Below, piece after piece: positions 14,806-23,811 of a stretch of 64,000 nt of DNA (positions are counted from its first letter, which is position 1; every line of letters begins with the position of its first letter). The notes below the pieces were generated by a model, which was not told where the DNA came from, did not search any database, and saw only the letters and a program-made list of their open reading frames with translations. The DNA lies in the NCBI GenBank assembly GCA_017433295.1, contig JAFRHL010000054.1:1-64000 (forward strand). Reading direction: 5' to 3'. The position numbers were made by a program, and so were the translations under genes. This DNA is from Eubacterium sp. GTDB lineage: Bacteria > Bacillota > Clostridia > Lachnospirales > Lachnospiraceae.

Positions 14806-17182
14806 ACAGACTATAGCATTCCGTAACCGGCCCGGCTCCGGAGCAGAGGACGTTACAGGTTACAAAGCAGATATGATTGAGGACACGGAAGATATCGGGG
14901 TGATTATCGTCAGCCGGATCGACGGTGTCAGAGAATTGACATTCTCCTCTTTTCAGGATGAGTATATCCGGATAGGAAGGGATTCTGGAAATGTGGATAT
15001 TCCGGTCTCATCGAAAACTGTGGGACGTCAGCACGGATATTTTCACCGTCAGGACGGCCGATATTATTATTATGATAATTATTCATCCAATGGCTCTTAC
15101 CATCTGACCGGTGGCCGGTATATGCGGCTTGAGTCAGGTCAGCCTGTCGGTCCGCTCAAAACCGGTATGATCCTCATGATCGGAAAAGAGAAACCGGAAT
15201 TTGATGAAAGCTGCGAATCGGTGCTCCTGATCATTACCAGTGCTGATACAACCCGGTCCTTTGCACGCCTTTCCCTGGGAAACCAGGCCTGTACCATCGG
15301 ACGGGATCCGGATTGTAATATCGTATTAAATCAACCTTCAATATCCAGGATACACGCCAGGATATTTCTTCACAATGCCCAGTATGTCCTGGAGGATTCC
15401 GGAAGCATGAACGGTGTCTTTGTCAATGGGGAGAGGATGAGCGGGAGCTGCTATCTCCAGGAAAAAGACATCATACAGCTTGCGGGTAATATTCTGATCT
15501 TTTCCTGTAATGCCATATTCTACAAATCATCTGTAACAGGTATTCAGCTTTCGGCAGTACATCTCGGAAAGCAGGTTGATCATGGTAAAAAACTCATCCT
15601 TTCGGATGTGAACATTGATATAGAAAGTAATGAATTTGTGGCCATAGTGGGCGGATCCGGTGCCGGAAAATCCACATTATTAAAGGCTCTTGGAGGATAT
15701 GATCAGGATTATCTGGGAATGGTCATGTATAACGGCATCCCCCTTCGAAGCAATTACGGGATGCTGAAAAATATCATTGGTTATGTTCCTCAGGAGGATA
15801 TTGTTTATGAGAACCTGACCTTATGGAAAATGCTTTATTATACGGCAGAAATGAAACTGCCAAAAGAGATAAGTACCGAGGAGCTTCACAACAGGATTCA
15901 GGAAGTGCTGTCTCTGGTTGAACTGTCAGATCATCAGGATACAATGATCAAAAATCTAAGTGGAGGACAGAAGAAGCGGGCCAGTATTGCTGTGGAATTA
16001 CTGGCGGATCCCGGAATGTTCTTTCTGGATGAACCCACATCCGGTCTGGATCCCGGAACTGAAAAAAAGCTTATGTCCGTCCTAAGCCGACTGTCCAAAT
16101 CAAAGGGCAAGACCATTGTCATGGTGACCCATACGACACAGAGTCTTGATCTGTGCGACAGGATCTTGTTTATGGGAAAGGGAGGACAGGTGTGTTTCCT
16201 GGGGACACCCGGTCAGGCCCTGCAATTCTTTCAGGCAGACAGCCTTATCGATGTTTATAATCTGCTGGAGGATGATTCGGATACCTGGGCGGAGAGATTT
16301 TCCATGTTGTATGCTTCAGACCAGGATGGGCCTGAAAAAAAGGACGATAAACTCCTGAATGAAAAGAAGGTTTCCTTCTTTAAACAGCTGAACATTCTGA
16401 CGAGAAGATATTTTTCCCTGACCATTAATGACAGGGCAAGGCTGCTGCTGCTTTTGTTGCAGCCGGTTGTCATAGCCCTGTTGCTGAAAGTAGTTGCTCC
16501 GGTAAAGTCTTTTAAAGTGTATGAGCCGACTAAGGAGATCCTGTTTACCTTTGTCTGCGCAGCGATCTGGATCGGTATTTTTAATACGATCCAGGAAATC
16601 TGTAAAGAACGGAATATTGTAAAACGGGAATATATGTCCAATCTCAAATTAACAGCATACATATTATCCAAATATATCGTTCAGCTTCTGATTTCCATGT
16701 TGCAGGCAGCTGCATTTACTGCGATATTTATCCTGACCGTAGTACATTCAGCCGCCATTCATAAGGGGGTAATGCTGCCGGTGGGAATAGAACTGTTTTT
16801 GACAACATGGCTTACGATCTATTGTTCTTCTGCGATGGGCCTGCTGATATCCGCGATGATGAAGACCGGTGATCAGGCCATGGCAGTGAGCCCGTTTCTG
16901 TTTATGATGCAGCTGCTGTTCTCAGGTGTTCTTTTTGAACTGAGAAGTATGTCCAATCTCATATCGGTATTTACAATAAGCCGCTGGTCAGTGGAGGCCA
17001 TGGGTAATATCGCGAACATAACAAAGCTGGAATCATTATATAAAGGAGATCCGGGAGGAGGAAGGATGTTTGCCCATTCAATGAATCATCTGTTCCAGTC
17101 CTGGGGATTAATGATCCTTTTTGTAATTGTTTTCGGCCTTGCATCCATATGCTTTTTACAGTATGTGTCAAAAGACCGTTAA
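14798..17182 (+). CDS. ABC transporter with two N-terminal FHA domains (ABCG-like half transporter)
   Basis: A 794-residue fusion. FHA-1 (about 45-125: IRIGRDSG, VGRQHGYF, SSNGS) and FHA-2 (about 155-235: CTIGRDPDC, ISRIHARI, SMNGVFVNG) bind phosphothreonine peptides. Then comes an ATPase: Walker A GGSGAGKST (285-293), PQED, signature NLSGGQKKR (386-394), Walker B FFLDEPTSGLD (408-418), switch His445. From about 540 follow around six membrane helices of the ABC-2 type, as in eukaryotic ABCG and mycobacterial Rv1747. ATG 14798, nine bases after GAGG, is preferred to 14792. The protein is likely a homodimeric exporter switched by the neighbouring kinase and phosphatase; cargo unknown. Confidence 0.9.
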   Translation: MSEQTIAFRNRPGSGAEDVTGYKADMIEDTEDIGVIIVSRIDGVRELTFSSFQDEYIRIGRDSGNVDIPVSSKTVGRQHGYFHRQDGRYYYYDNYSSNGSYHLTGGRYMRLESGQPVGPLKTGMILMIGKEKPEFDESCESVLLIITSADTTRSFARLSLGNQACTIGRDPDCNIVLNQPSISRIHARIFLHNAQYVLEDSGSMNGVFVNGERMSGSCYLQEKDIIQLAGNILIFSCNAIFYKSSVTGIQLSAVHLGKQVDHGKKLILSDVNIDIESNEFVAIVGGSGAGKSTLLKALGGYDQDYLGMVMYNGIPLRSNYGMLKNIIGYVPQEDIVYENLTLWKMLYYTAEMKLPKEISTEELHNRIQEVLSLVELSDHQDTMIKNLSGGQKKRASIAVELLADPGMFFLDEPTSGLDPGTEKKLMSVLSRLSKSKGKTIVMVTHTTQSLDLCDRILFMGKGGQVCFLGTPGQALQFFQADSLIDVYNLLEDDSDTWAERFSMLYASDQDGPEKKDDKLLNEKKVSFFKQLNILTRRYFSLTINDRARLLLLLLQPVVIALLLKVVAPVKSFKVYEPTKEILFTFVCAAIWIGIFNTIQEICKERNIVKREYMSNLKLTAYILSKYIVQLLISMLQAAAFTAIFILTVVHSAAIHKGVMLPVGIELFLTTWLTIYCSSAMGLLISAMMKTGDQAMAVSPFLFMMQLLFSGVLFELRSMSNLISVFTISRWSVEAMGNIANITKLESLYKGDPGGGRMFAHSMNHLFQSWGLMILFVIVFGLASICFLQYVSKDR

Positions 17183-17236
17183 GAGTAATCAGCAGGAGGC
17201 TACATAAATCAGGGTGGAGATCCCGGGAGGAAGAGT

Positions 17237-19381
17237 ATGAACTTTGGTGATAATGAGAAAAATAACGGGAGAAAGGATTTTTTTCCCGCAGAGGATCTGG
17301 AGAAAACCGTAATTGAAAAAGCTGAATTCCATCACTCCCCTGCAAAACTATTTTGTCCGGCCTGTGGCAAACAGCTGCTTCCGGATGCAAAATTCTGCAA
17401 ATACTGCGGTACCCCCGTGGGTGAAAGGAATAATAAGGGCTCAGGACAGGCCGCCGGTAAGAATGAGAAAAAATCTTATTCAAAGAAGAACAATCGGACC
17501 CAGGGTGTACAGAAAAAGCTTGACAGTGTCTGGCCGGGGTGGAAAGTAGACCGGCTTCTGGGTGAAGGGGCATTTGGAAAGGTTTATCGTATTGCCAGGA
17601 CGGACGGTCTGGGTTATCAGTTTGAATCCGCCCTGAAAATTATATCTATTCCCTCCAGCCAGCAGGAGATCCGCCGGGTGATCAGCGCAGGAATGGACGA
17701 ATCAGCCGCAACAGCCTACTTCAAAAGCATGGTTGAGGAGATGGTGGCCGAGATCGTATTAATGTCACAGCTGAAGGGGATCACGAATATAGTCAGTTAT
17801 GAGGATCACGCCATATTAAAAGATGAAAAACAGATACGGTGGGATATTTTTATCCGAATGGAATATCTGACGCCCCTGTTTGAATACACCGGGAGCAGGA
17901 TTTTTACAGTTCGCGATGCCCTTAAGCTGGGAATCGATATGTGCAATGCCCTGGAGGTATGTGAGAAATACCACATTATACACAGGGACATTAAACCCGA
18001 GAATATTTTTGTGTCTGATGTGGGCAATTACAAGCTTGGTGATTTCGGAATCGCAAGACAGCTGGAAAAGACTTCCTTAATGTATTCAAAGAAGGGGACT
18101 CCTTCTTATATGGCTCCCGAGGTCAATAAAGGGGAAGAATATAATTCAACAGTAGATATCTACTCACTGGGAATGGTACTCTATCATCTGCTGAACAATA
18201 ACCGGGGCCCATTTATGCCGCCTTATCCCGAGAAGATCCGTTATTCAGACAGTGAAGAAGCACTCATCTCCAGACTGAAAGGAGAATCCCTGCCGATGCC
18301 ATGCCGGGCAGGCGAGGAGCTTGGCCGGATTATCTTAAAGGCCTGTTCCTATCAGCCTGAAGAGCGGTATAAAAATGCGGCCCAGTTCCGGGAAGCACTT
18401 ATGAGTGTTCTAAACATCGTGGACTTTGATAAAGAATATCCCCCGGTGAATATCCTGCCTGAAAAAAATGAAGAGGTAAGTCGTTCGCTGAACCTGGACG
18501 AGGATATTCAGCCCTCTTCCGATGACAGCGCCGATAAAGATGGTTTTGAACCGGACGGTTTCAGACCGGATCATTTTGTTCGGGATAATGCCGAGGAGGA
18601 TGGTTTCAGACGGGACCGTTTTAAAACAGATAGTTCCGGGCAGGCCGGACAGGAGGACTTTCATCATAGAAATCATTTATATGACGACAATATTCACAAT
18701 CGGAACCGTCGTCATAAAGAAAAGCAGCCACCTTACAAGATTGCCATAATCCTTGCCGGTGTTACCATTGTGGTTCTTCTTGCCATTATTTTTATGCTTC
18801 TGATAAAAAAGACGGGAGAAAAGAAGAAAAAAGCAGAGACAACACAGGCGGAAACTACAAGAGAGGAATCGGCAGACACATCCGGGGAAGATGTGACACA
18901 GGAGAGTACACTTGAGAAAGAAGAGGAAAAAGGTCCTTTCCTGGTTGCCATGGAGTATAAAAACAATGCTGAGCTTGATCCGGTTGAATATGACGGACAT
19001 GCATATGCTGTATTTAATTTTATAGAGGACTTAAACCTCACCTCTTATGAAGCATGTGAGCAGTATTGTGAAAACATGGGTGGTCATCTTGCCACCATCG
19101 ACAACCAGGAAGAAAATGATTTTCTCTACTATGATTATTTGAGAAAGAACGGTAAAAAAACTGCAATGTTTGGTTATAGCAACGATAACAGCCGGGGAGA
19201 ATGGCAATGGGTCGATGGTGTCAGCCGCGGATTTTTAAACTGGTCCCAAATGGGCAATCAGCCCAATAATAAGAGCGGGCATGAGCATTATGCAGAGTTC
19301 TATAAAGAATCCGAAGATGGAAAGTGGAATGATGCCGGGTTTGGCGTGAACACCTATCGGATGATCTGCGAATGGGAGTAA
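17237..19381 (+). CDS. Transmembrane Ser/Thr protein kinase with zinc ribbon and outer C-type lectin domain
   Basis: A 714-residue protein. In order: zinc ribbon (C40, C43, C54, C57); Hanks-type kinase domain (about 103-395) with GEGAFG (109-114), Lys134, HRDIKPEN (249-256), DFG (269-271) and APE (293-295), so all catalytic residues are present; an Asp/Phe/Arg-rich linker with near-repeats DGFEPDGFRPDHF and DGFRRDRF; one membrane helix (about 501-523); a Thr/Glu-rich stalk; and a C-type lectin-like domain (about 585-714) with HLATIDNQEEN, EWQWVDG, QPN (675-677), WND (697-699) and the closing ICEW. The start follows GGGAGGAAG. Usual PrkC-type kinases carry PASTA repeats outside; here a carbohydrate-type sensor is inferred. 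Confidence 0.93.
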   Translation: MNFGDNEKNNGRKDFFPAEDLEKTVIEKAEFHHSPAKLFCPACGKQLLPDAKFCKYCGTPVGERNNKGSGQAAGKNEKKSYSKKNNRTQGVQKKLDSVWPGWKVDRLLGEGAFGKVYRIARTDGLGYQFESALKIISIPSSQQEIRRVISAGMDESAATAYFKSMVEEMVAEIVLMSQLKGITNIVSYEDHAILKDEKQIRWDIFIRMEYLTPLFEYTGSRIFTVRDALKLGIDMCNALEVCEKYHIIHRDIKPENIFVSDVGNYKLGDFGIARQLEKTSLMYSKKGTPSYMAPEVNKGEEYNSTVDIYSLGMVLYHLLNNNRGPFMPPYPEKIRYSDSEEALISRLKGESLPMPCRAGEELGRIILKACSYQPEERYKNAAQFREALMSVLNIVDFDKEYPPVNILPEKNEEVSRSLNLDEDIQPSSDDSADKDGFEPDGFRPDHFVRDNAEEDGFRRDRFKTDSSGQAGQEDFHHRNHLYDDNIHNRNRRHKEKQPPYKIAIILAGVTIVVLLAIIFMLLIKKTGEKKKKAETTQAETTREESADTSGEDVTQESTLEKEEEKGPFLVAMEYKNNAELDPVEYDGHAYAVFNFIEDLNLTSYEACEQYCENMGGHLATIDNQEENDFLYYDYLRKNGKKTAMFGYSNDNSRGEWQWVDGVSRGFLNWSQMGNQPNNKSGHEHYAEFYKESEDGKWNDAGFGVNTYRMICEWE

Positions 19382-19392
19382 CAGGAGGCAGG

Positions 19393-20271
19393 ATGAACAA
19401 ATATAGTTTCAAACCATTGATATTACTGGTTTTCTGTATTCTGGCATTAGTTTTTTTGCTGGGGGCAGAACGTTACAGCAAAAAGAACGAACCCATTAAT
19501 ACTGATCTGGTTTCCGAGAAAAACACATCCGGGAAAGACAAGAAGAAAGAATCAAAAGTAACAAAAGATAAACCTTCCAATGAAGACAAGGGCAGCTTCT
19601 ATGGCAATAATCCAGTGAAAGTGCTGCTTGCGGTGGGAACCTGCGGCTCTTTGCAGGAAGGCGGTTTCGCCAGGATCTACGAGGAGCCCGATGAAGCTTC
19701 TCTGGTGGTGGGCAAACTGCAGTACAACTGTACCGTAAAGATCACAGAGGATTACGATGATGAGTGGTACAGTGTTGATGTCAGCGGAGACGGAGACACC
19801 GGCTATGTAAAGAAAGAAAACTGCAAACCGGTGGAGATATCCATCGGATCTGCTGACCCTGTAAGAGATAAAATAGTAAAAAAAGCATATTCTTATCTGG
19901 GACTGCCCTTTAAGAGATATGGGAAATCCCTGGAAGTGGGGGTAGACTGTTCTAATTTCATCCAGCAGATCTACAAGCTCTATGGGTTTGAGATTCCGAA
20001 CAGGCCTCTGGAACAAAGAGACTATGGCAAGCCGGTTAAGGAAGAAGAAGCCCTGCCCGGGGACATGGTTTACTATGATAAAGCGAACGACGGTACCGGA
20101 CACGTTGCCATATATCTTGGAGACGGGATGATGATCAATTCCTCCGGTCACTCCGGTCAGAAATATCCCCAGGGAGGCGTAAGAATATGTTGTCTTCTCT
20201 ATAAAGACAGAGATTCCTGTCAGTTGTACAACTTGCTGGATGCAGAAGGGCAGGAAAGCGATGGACAATAA
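19393..20271 (+). CDS. Membrane-anchored NlpC/P60 peptidoglycan hydrolase with SH3-like domain
   Basis: The 292-residue protein has an N-terminal membrane anchor (residues 7-25), a Lys/Ser-rich linker, a bacterial SH3-like domain (about 78-148) and an NlpC/P60 domain (about 155-285). The catalytic triad candidates are Cys186 in VDCSNF, His237 in TGHVAIYLGDG and His253 in SGHSG. Such enzymes cut D-gamma-Glu-meso-DAP type bonds in wall peptides. ATG 19393 has GGAGGCAGG directly upstream. It is 11 bp after the kinase gene and overlaps the next gene, which makes it a likely effector of the same system. Confidence 0.9.
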   Translation: MNKYSFKPLILLVFCILALVFLLGAERYSKKNEPINTDLVSEKNTSGKDKKKESKVTKDKPSNEDKGSFYGNNPVKVLLAVGTCGSLQEGGFARIYEEPDEASLVVGKLQYNCTVKITEDYDDEWYSVDVSGDGDTGYVKKENCKPVEISIGSADPVRDKIVKKAYSYLGLPFKRYGKSLEVGVDCSNFIQQIYKLYGFEIPNRPLEQRDYGKPVKEEEALPGDMVYYDKANDGTGHVAIYLGDGMMINSSGHSGQKYPQGGVRICCLLYKDRDSCQLYNLLDAEGQESDGQ

Positions 20272-21925
20272 ACGTATAGCAAAATGGGATAATATCAAGT
20301 TTTTCATGATATTTTGCGTAGTGGCAGGACACACCCTCTATCAGTTTCTGGGGTCCGGAGATATGGCAAAGACCCTTTATCTCTTTATCTATTGCTTCCA
20401 CATGCCGGTTTTTATCTTTGTGGCAGGTCTTTTGTCAAAGAATGCAGTAAAAGAAAAGCGGGTTGAGACAGTTGTCCAGTATCTGCTGATCTATCTTGTG
20501 ATGAAGCTTTTGGAAACTATTCCGACATACATCCTTCAGCACAAAATTAAGTTTCATTTTTTCTGGGAAGACGGACCGGCCTGGTTCGGACTGGCCATGG
20601 CATGTTTTATGGCTCTGACCATGGTGATACAGGATTATGACAGAAGATATATGCTGCTTTTTGCCCTGGTACTGGGTTGTATGGCCGGGCTTGATAATCA
20701 TCTGGGGGACCACTTTGTATCCATGAGGATCTGCGTCTTCTACCCGGTATTCCTGGCCGGATTCTATACGGATCCGGAAAAACTCAGACTAAAGGACAAA
20801 CCATTGATCCTGAAGATATTACTGAAGCTGGGCTCATGTCTGATCCTGGCTGCACTCTTATTGATAATTGCCGTACAGATTTCAAAGCTTTATCCCTTCC
20901 TGAAGCTTTTAAAGGGTAAATATCCCTATGAAAACATGGGATTCGGGATAACCGGAATCCTGATCCGCCTGTTTTGTTATCTGTTCTGGATCCTTATTGT
21001 ATTTGCCGTGGTAATTCTGGTATCTGACAGGAAGCATATCGCCAGCTGGATCGGCAGAAGGACCATGTCTGTCTTTATCTGGCATAATTTTATCATTGAA
21101 ATGGTATTTAAGGTCTTCCCCGGGAAGAAGCTGCTTGTGAAAGTCTTTCCCCATTATTATCTGGCCGCAGCAGTCATCCTGGCCATGATGATCACGATCC
21201 TGTGCGCCTACCTGCCGGAAATAAGACTGAAAAAAAGACCGGCACCAACCAAGGGTAAGGCGGTAAAGCAGATGGCACTTGCTATGTTCTTGATAAACAT
21301 CCTGTTCTTATCACAGGGAGCCGGAGTGCATGCCGCTGTTCTTAGTCCGGACCAGGAATCCGGACTCATATGGTTTGGCGATTCCAGGACTGTTTTTTTG
21401 GGGAAAGCAGTCTATGGATACAAACCGGAGAAGGGTGTCCGACCACAGAGGATCATAAATAAACATATTGTGGCAAGAAGATCTTCCATGTATCAGTGGG
21501 CAAATGGAAGAGGCTATAAAGAGTTGTCAAAAAGGCTGAAGAAAAAACCGGACAGCATCATAATATTTAACTTCGGAGTAAATGATATCGGACGGGGTTA
21601 TGATCACAGGAAACAATATCGAAACCTGATCAGGAAAATTCATAACAGGTATCCCGGGGCATTGCTCTGTTTTATGTCGGTCAATCCGGTAAAGGGCAGC
21701 AGGAGAAATCCATACGCCAGGACCGGAGCAAAAGCCCGGCGGGTCAATCGGAAGATAAATTCTTTCAATGCTTATATGCAGAAAAACCTGCCGTCAGGAT
21801 GTCTGTATATAGATACAAACAATAATATCCCCTTTACCTACATAGATGGCCTCCATTATAAAAAAGATACTTATCGGAGAATTGCTTACTATATTACCGG
21901 GAAAAAGAGACTTTCTCAAAAATAA
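20261..21925 (+). CDS. Acyltransferase-3/SGNH fusion (OatA/OafA-like O-acyltransferase)
   Basis: The 554-residue protein starts with a multi-pass acyltransferase-3 domain (residues 1-320): conserved His24 in VVAGHTLYQ, HMPVFIFVAG, and about ten membrane helices. A further hydrophobic segment (339-359) leads to an outer SGNH-hydrolase domain with GDS (373-375, nucleophile), GVND (439-442) and DGLH (529-532), so the catalytic triad is intact. OatA-type proteins move acetyl groups across the membrane onto peptidoglycan or other glycans. The start overlaps the NlpC/P60 gene by 11 bases. It closes the operon and suggests wall-glycan modification as an output. Confidence 0.87.
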   Translation: MDNKRIAKWDNIKFFMIFCVVAGHTLYQFLGSGDMAKTLYLFIYCFHMPVFIFVAGLLSKNAVKEKRVETVVQYLLIYLVMKLLETIPTYILQHKIKFHFFWEDGPAWFGLAMACFMALTMVIQDYDRRYMLLFALVLGCMAGLDNHLGDHFVSMRICVFYPVFLAGFYTDPEKLRLKDKPLILKILLKLGSCLILAALLLIIAVQISKLYPFLKLLKGKYPYENMGFGITGILIRLFCYLFWILIVFAVVILVSDRKHIASWIGRRTMSVFIWHNFIIEMVFKVFPGKKLLVKVFPHYYLAAAVILAMMITILCAYLPEIRLKKRPAPTKGKAVKQMALAMFLINILFLSQGAGVHAAVLSPDQESGLIWFGDSRTVFLGKAVYGYKPEKGVRPQRIINKHIVARRSSMYQWANGRGYKELSKRLKKKPDSIIIFNFGVNDIGRGYDHRKQYRNLIRKIHNRYPGALLCFMSVNPVKGSRRNPYARTGAKARRVNRKINSFNAYMQKNLPSGCLYIDTNNNIPFTYIDGLHYKKDTYRRIAYYITGKKRLSQK

Positions 21926-21964
21926 ATATAAGGTTTTATCATAGAAACAGTTCGTTTCAACAGC

Positions 21965-22003
21965 CGGGGTTCCATGTAAATAAGCATGGGATCCCGTTTT
22001 TTT
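21965..22003 (+). terminator. Terminator of the PP2C-kinase operon
   Basis: CGGGGTTCCATG (21965-21976) pairs with CATGGGATCCCG (21985-21996), with two wobble positions, followed by seven T residues. It marks the 3' end of the six-gene set. Confidence 0.85.
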
Positions 22004-22058
22004 AATAAGTAGCACATTTCCTCTGACCGGGAATAGACTGGTCATGGGAGGTGTTTTT

Positions 22059-22997
22059 ATGAGCAAAAAGATAATAGATATCTACCATGATGATACCATA
22101 ACCACCTACGATGAGGTCTGTGAAGCCACTTATTTTATCATATTAAAGGGCAGCCAGGGAATGCATATGGTTGATGACAAATGTAAAGCGCGGGTGGAAG
22201 CTTTTGAGAAACACGGCCACCCCTACTGGATCTATGTTTTTCTGGACAAGGGGCGGGAGCTGGAACAGACAAAACGACTGGTTGAGCTTTATAAGGATGT
22301 GATCGGTAAATACTTTATCGGCTACTGTATTGATATAGAAGAGGAGAACTCCCAGTCTGGCTGCCTGGAGGCCCTGGATTACCTGCTGGAGCTTCCTCAC
22401 AAGGCTATGTTTTATTTTGCATGGGACAGTGTGAGACTGTATCCGAGATTGATATCCAGAAGGTCGGACCAATGCGCCTTCTGGGAGTGCCGTTACGGAG
22501 ACAGTGCCGGGAATCATAAGGGAACAGACCGGTCTGACCGATATCCCTTCCATTCCTTTGCCGACCTCTGTCAGTATACGGAGTATGGGCATTGTAAAGG
22601 AATCGAAGGCTATGTGGATCTGAATAGGATATCCGGCCATGGGAAGGACCTGGAATGGTTCATGACTCCCATGGGAGAGGAGACTTCAGATGACTCTTCT
22701 CATGACTCTTCAGATGATGGAGAAAGAGAACCTTATTCCGGGACTTTACCGGCCCTGCCGCCCAGAGGCTACTATATGCTCGGGGACGGCAAAACCCAGT
22801 ACAACAATTATTCCACTCAGATAAAACGGCTTCAGGAATTCCTGAACTGGGCCCTGGACCGGGGACTGACGGTGGACGGAATTATCGGAAGAGAAACAAG
22901 GGAAGCTATCATTGATTTTGAGATAATGAAGGGGCTGACGCCGGATGGCTTCTTTGGGGAGAAATGCCTGAAGGCTGCCCGTAAGATGAAAAAATGA
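22059..22997 (+). CDS. GH25-like lysozyme with peptidoglycan-binding domain, no signal peptide
   Basis: The 312-residue protein looks like a divergent glycoside hydrolase 25: IIDIYHDD at the start, FIILKGSQG, IGYCIDIEEEN (catalytic-type acidic pair), MFYFAWDS, AFWECRYGD, LCQYTEYG and YVDLNRISG. A Ser/Asp-rich linker (about 212-230) leads to a PG-binding-1 type domain (about 250-310: IKRLQEFLNWALDRGLTVDG, GIIGRETREAI). No signal peptide or membrane anchor is visible, so export would need another route. ATG 22059 follows GGGAGGTG. It lies after the terminator of the kinase operon and may be separate. Confidence 0.78.
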   Translation: MSKKIIDIYHDDTITTYDEVCEATYFIILKGSQGMHMVDDKCKARVEAFEKHGHPYWIYVFLDKGRELEQTKRLVELYKDVIGKYFIGYCIDIEEENSQSGCLEALDYLLELPHKAMFYFAWDSVRLYPRLISRRSDQCAFWECRYGDSAGNHKGTDRSDRYPFHSFADLCQYTEYGHCKGIEGYVDLNRISGHGKDLEWFMTPMGEETSDDSSHDSSDDGEREPYSGTLPALPPRGYYMLGDGKTQYNNYSTQIKRLQEFLNWALDRGLTVDGIIGRETREAIIDFEIMKGLTPDGFFGEKCLKAARKMKK

Positions 22998-23020
22998 TTA
23001 ATTTTTGGGAAATACTGTGG

Positions 23021-23026
23021 TATAAT
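23021..23026 (+). promoter_or_regulatory. Extended -10 promoter of the LytTR regulator
   Basis: TATAAT (23021-23026) is preceded by TGG in the extended -10 position; no good -35 box is seen. It lies 48 bases before the response-regulator start. Confidence 0.45.
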
Positions 23027-23073
23027 GTAATTTGCCAAAGGGAAAATATCTGAAAGAAGGAAGAAGGAGCACC

Positions 23074-23805
23074 ATGCAGTTAAGCATTGCCGTGATGGAT
23101 GATCTGCAGTGTGACAGGGATCATCTTCTGAAGGAAATAGAAGATTATTTTTTAGATAAACCGGAGATCGAACCGGACATCAGGAGCTACCAGTCTGCAG
23201 ATGAGATGCTTGCCGCATTTAAGCCCGGAACCATACAACTGGCCATGCTGGATATCTGCATGGAAGGTCTTAATGGTATAGAACTGGCCAGGCAGCTGCG
23301 ACTGCAGGATACCGGGCTTCTGATCGTTTTTCTTACTACCTCCAGGGACTACGTGTTTGATGCCTTCCCTCTCCATCCCTTTGATTATATTGTGAAACCA
23401 TACAGCAGTGAAAAACTTCAATCGGTTTTGGACGAGGTGTGTCGGACTTTGTTTACGGGGGAACCGGAGCTGATCCTGCGGGTACCTCATGGCACCTTGA
23501 AGGTGCTCGTGAAGAATGTTGTGTCTGCGGTTTCCTCGGGTCATTATGTGGAGGTTCATACTTTAAGCGGTCAAAGGCTTCGCTGCCTAATGACCTTTAC
23601 AGAATTATATAATATATTGAAGGAATATCCCTGCTTTATGCTCTGTAACCGTGGGATTCTTATTAATATGGACCATGCTTTGTCTTTGAAAAGAGATGAG
23701 ATATCCATGACAGACGGGTCCAGTTACTCCCTGAGGATCAGGAAACGATCAGAGCTGGTTACACAGTTTTCCCAGTATCAGCTGTCCAGGATTAAGAGGA
23801 GGTAG
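23074..23805 (+). CDS. LytTR-family response regulator
   Basis: A 243-residue regulator with a receiver domain (acidic pocket MDD near residue 8, phospho-acceptor Asp60 in AMLDICMEGLNG, switch Thr in LTTS, Lys in VKPYSS) and a C-terminal LytTR DNA-binding domain (VSAVSSGHYVEVHT, CFMLCNRGILINMDHA, RRSEL-type end). AAGGAG lies 5 bases before ATG 23074. It is six bases upstream of the GHKL histidine kinase, forming an AgrCA/LytSR-like pair. The target genes are unknown. Confidence 0.92.
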   Translation: MQLSIAVMDDLQCDRDHLLKEIEDYFLDKPEIEPDIRSYQSADEMLAAFKPGTIQLAMLDICMEGLNGIELARQLRLQDTGLLIVFLTTSRDYVFDAFPLHPFDYIVKPYSSEKLQSVLDEVCRTLFTGEPELILRVPHGTLKVLVKNVVSAVSSGHYVEVHTLSGQRLRCLMTFTELYNILKEYPCFMLCNRGILINMDHALSLKRDEISMTDGSSYSLRIRKRSELVTQFSQYQLSRIKRR

Positions 23806-23811
23806 AATGCG

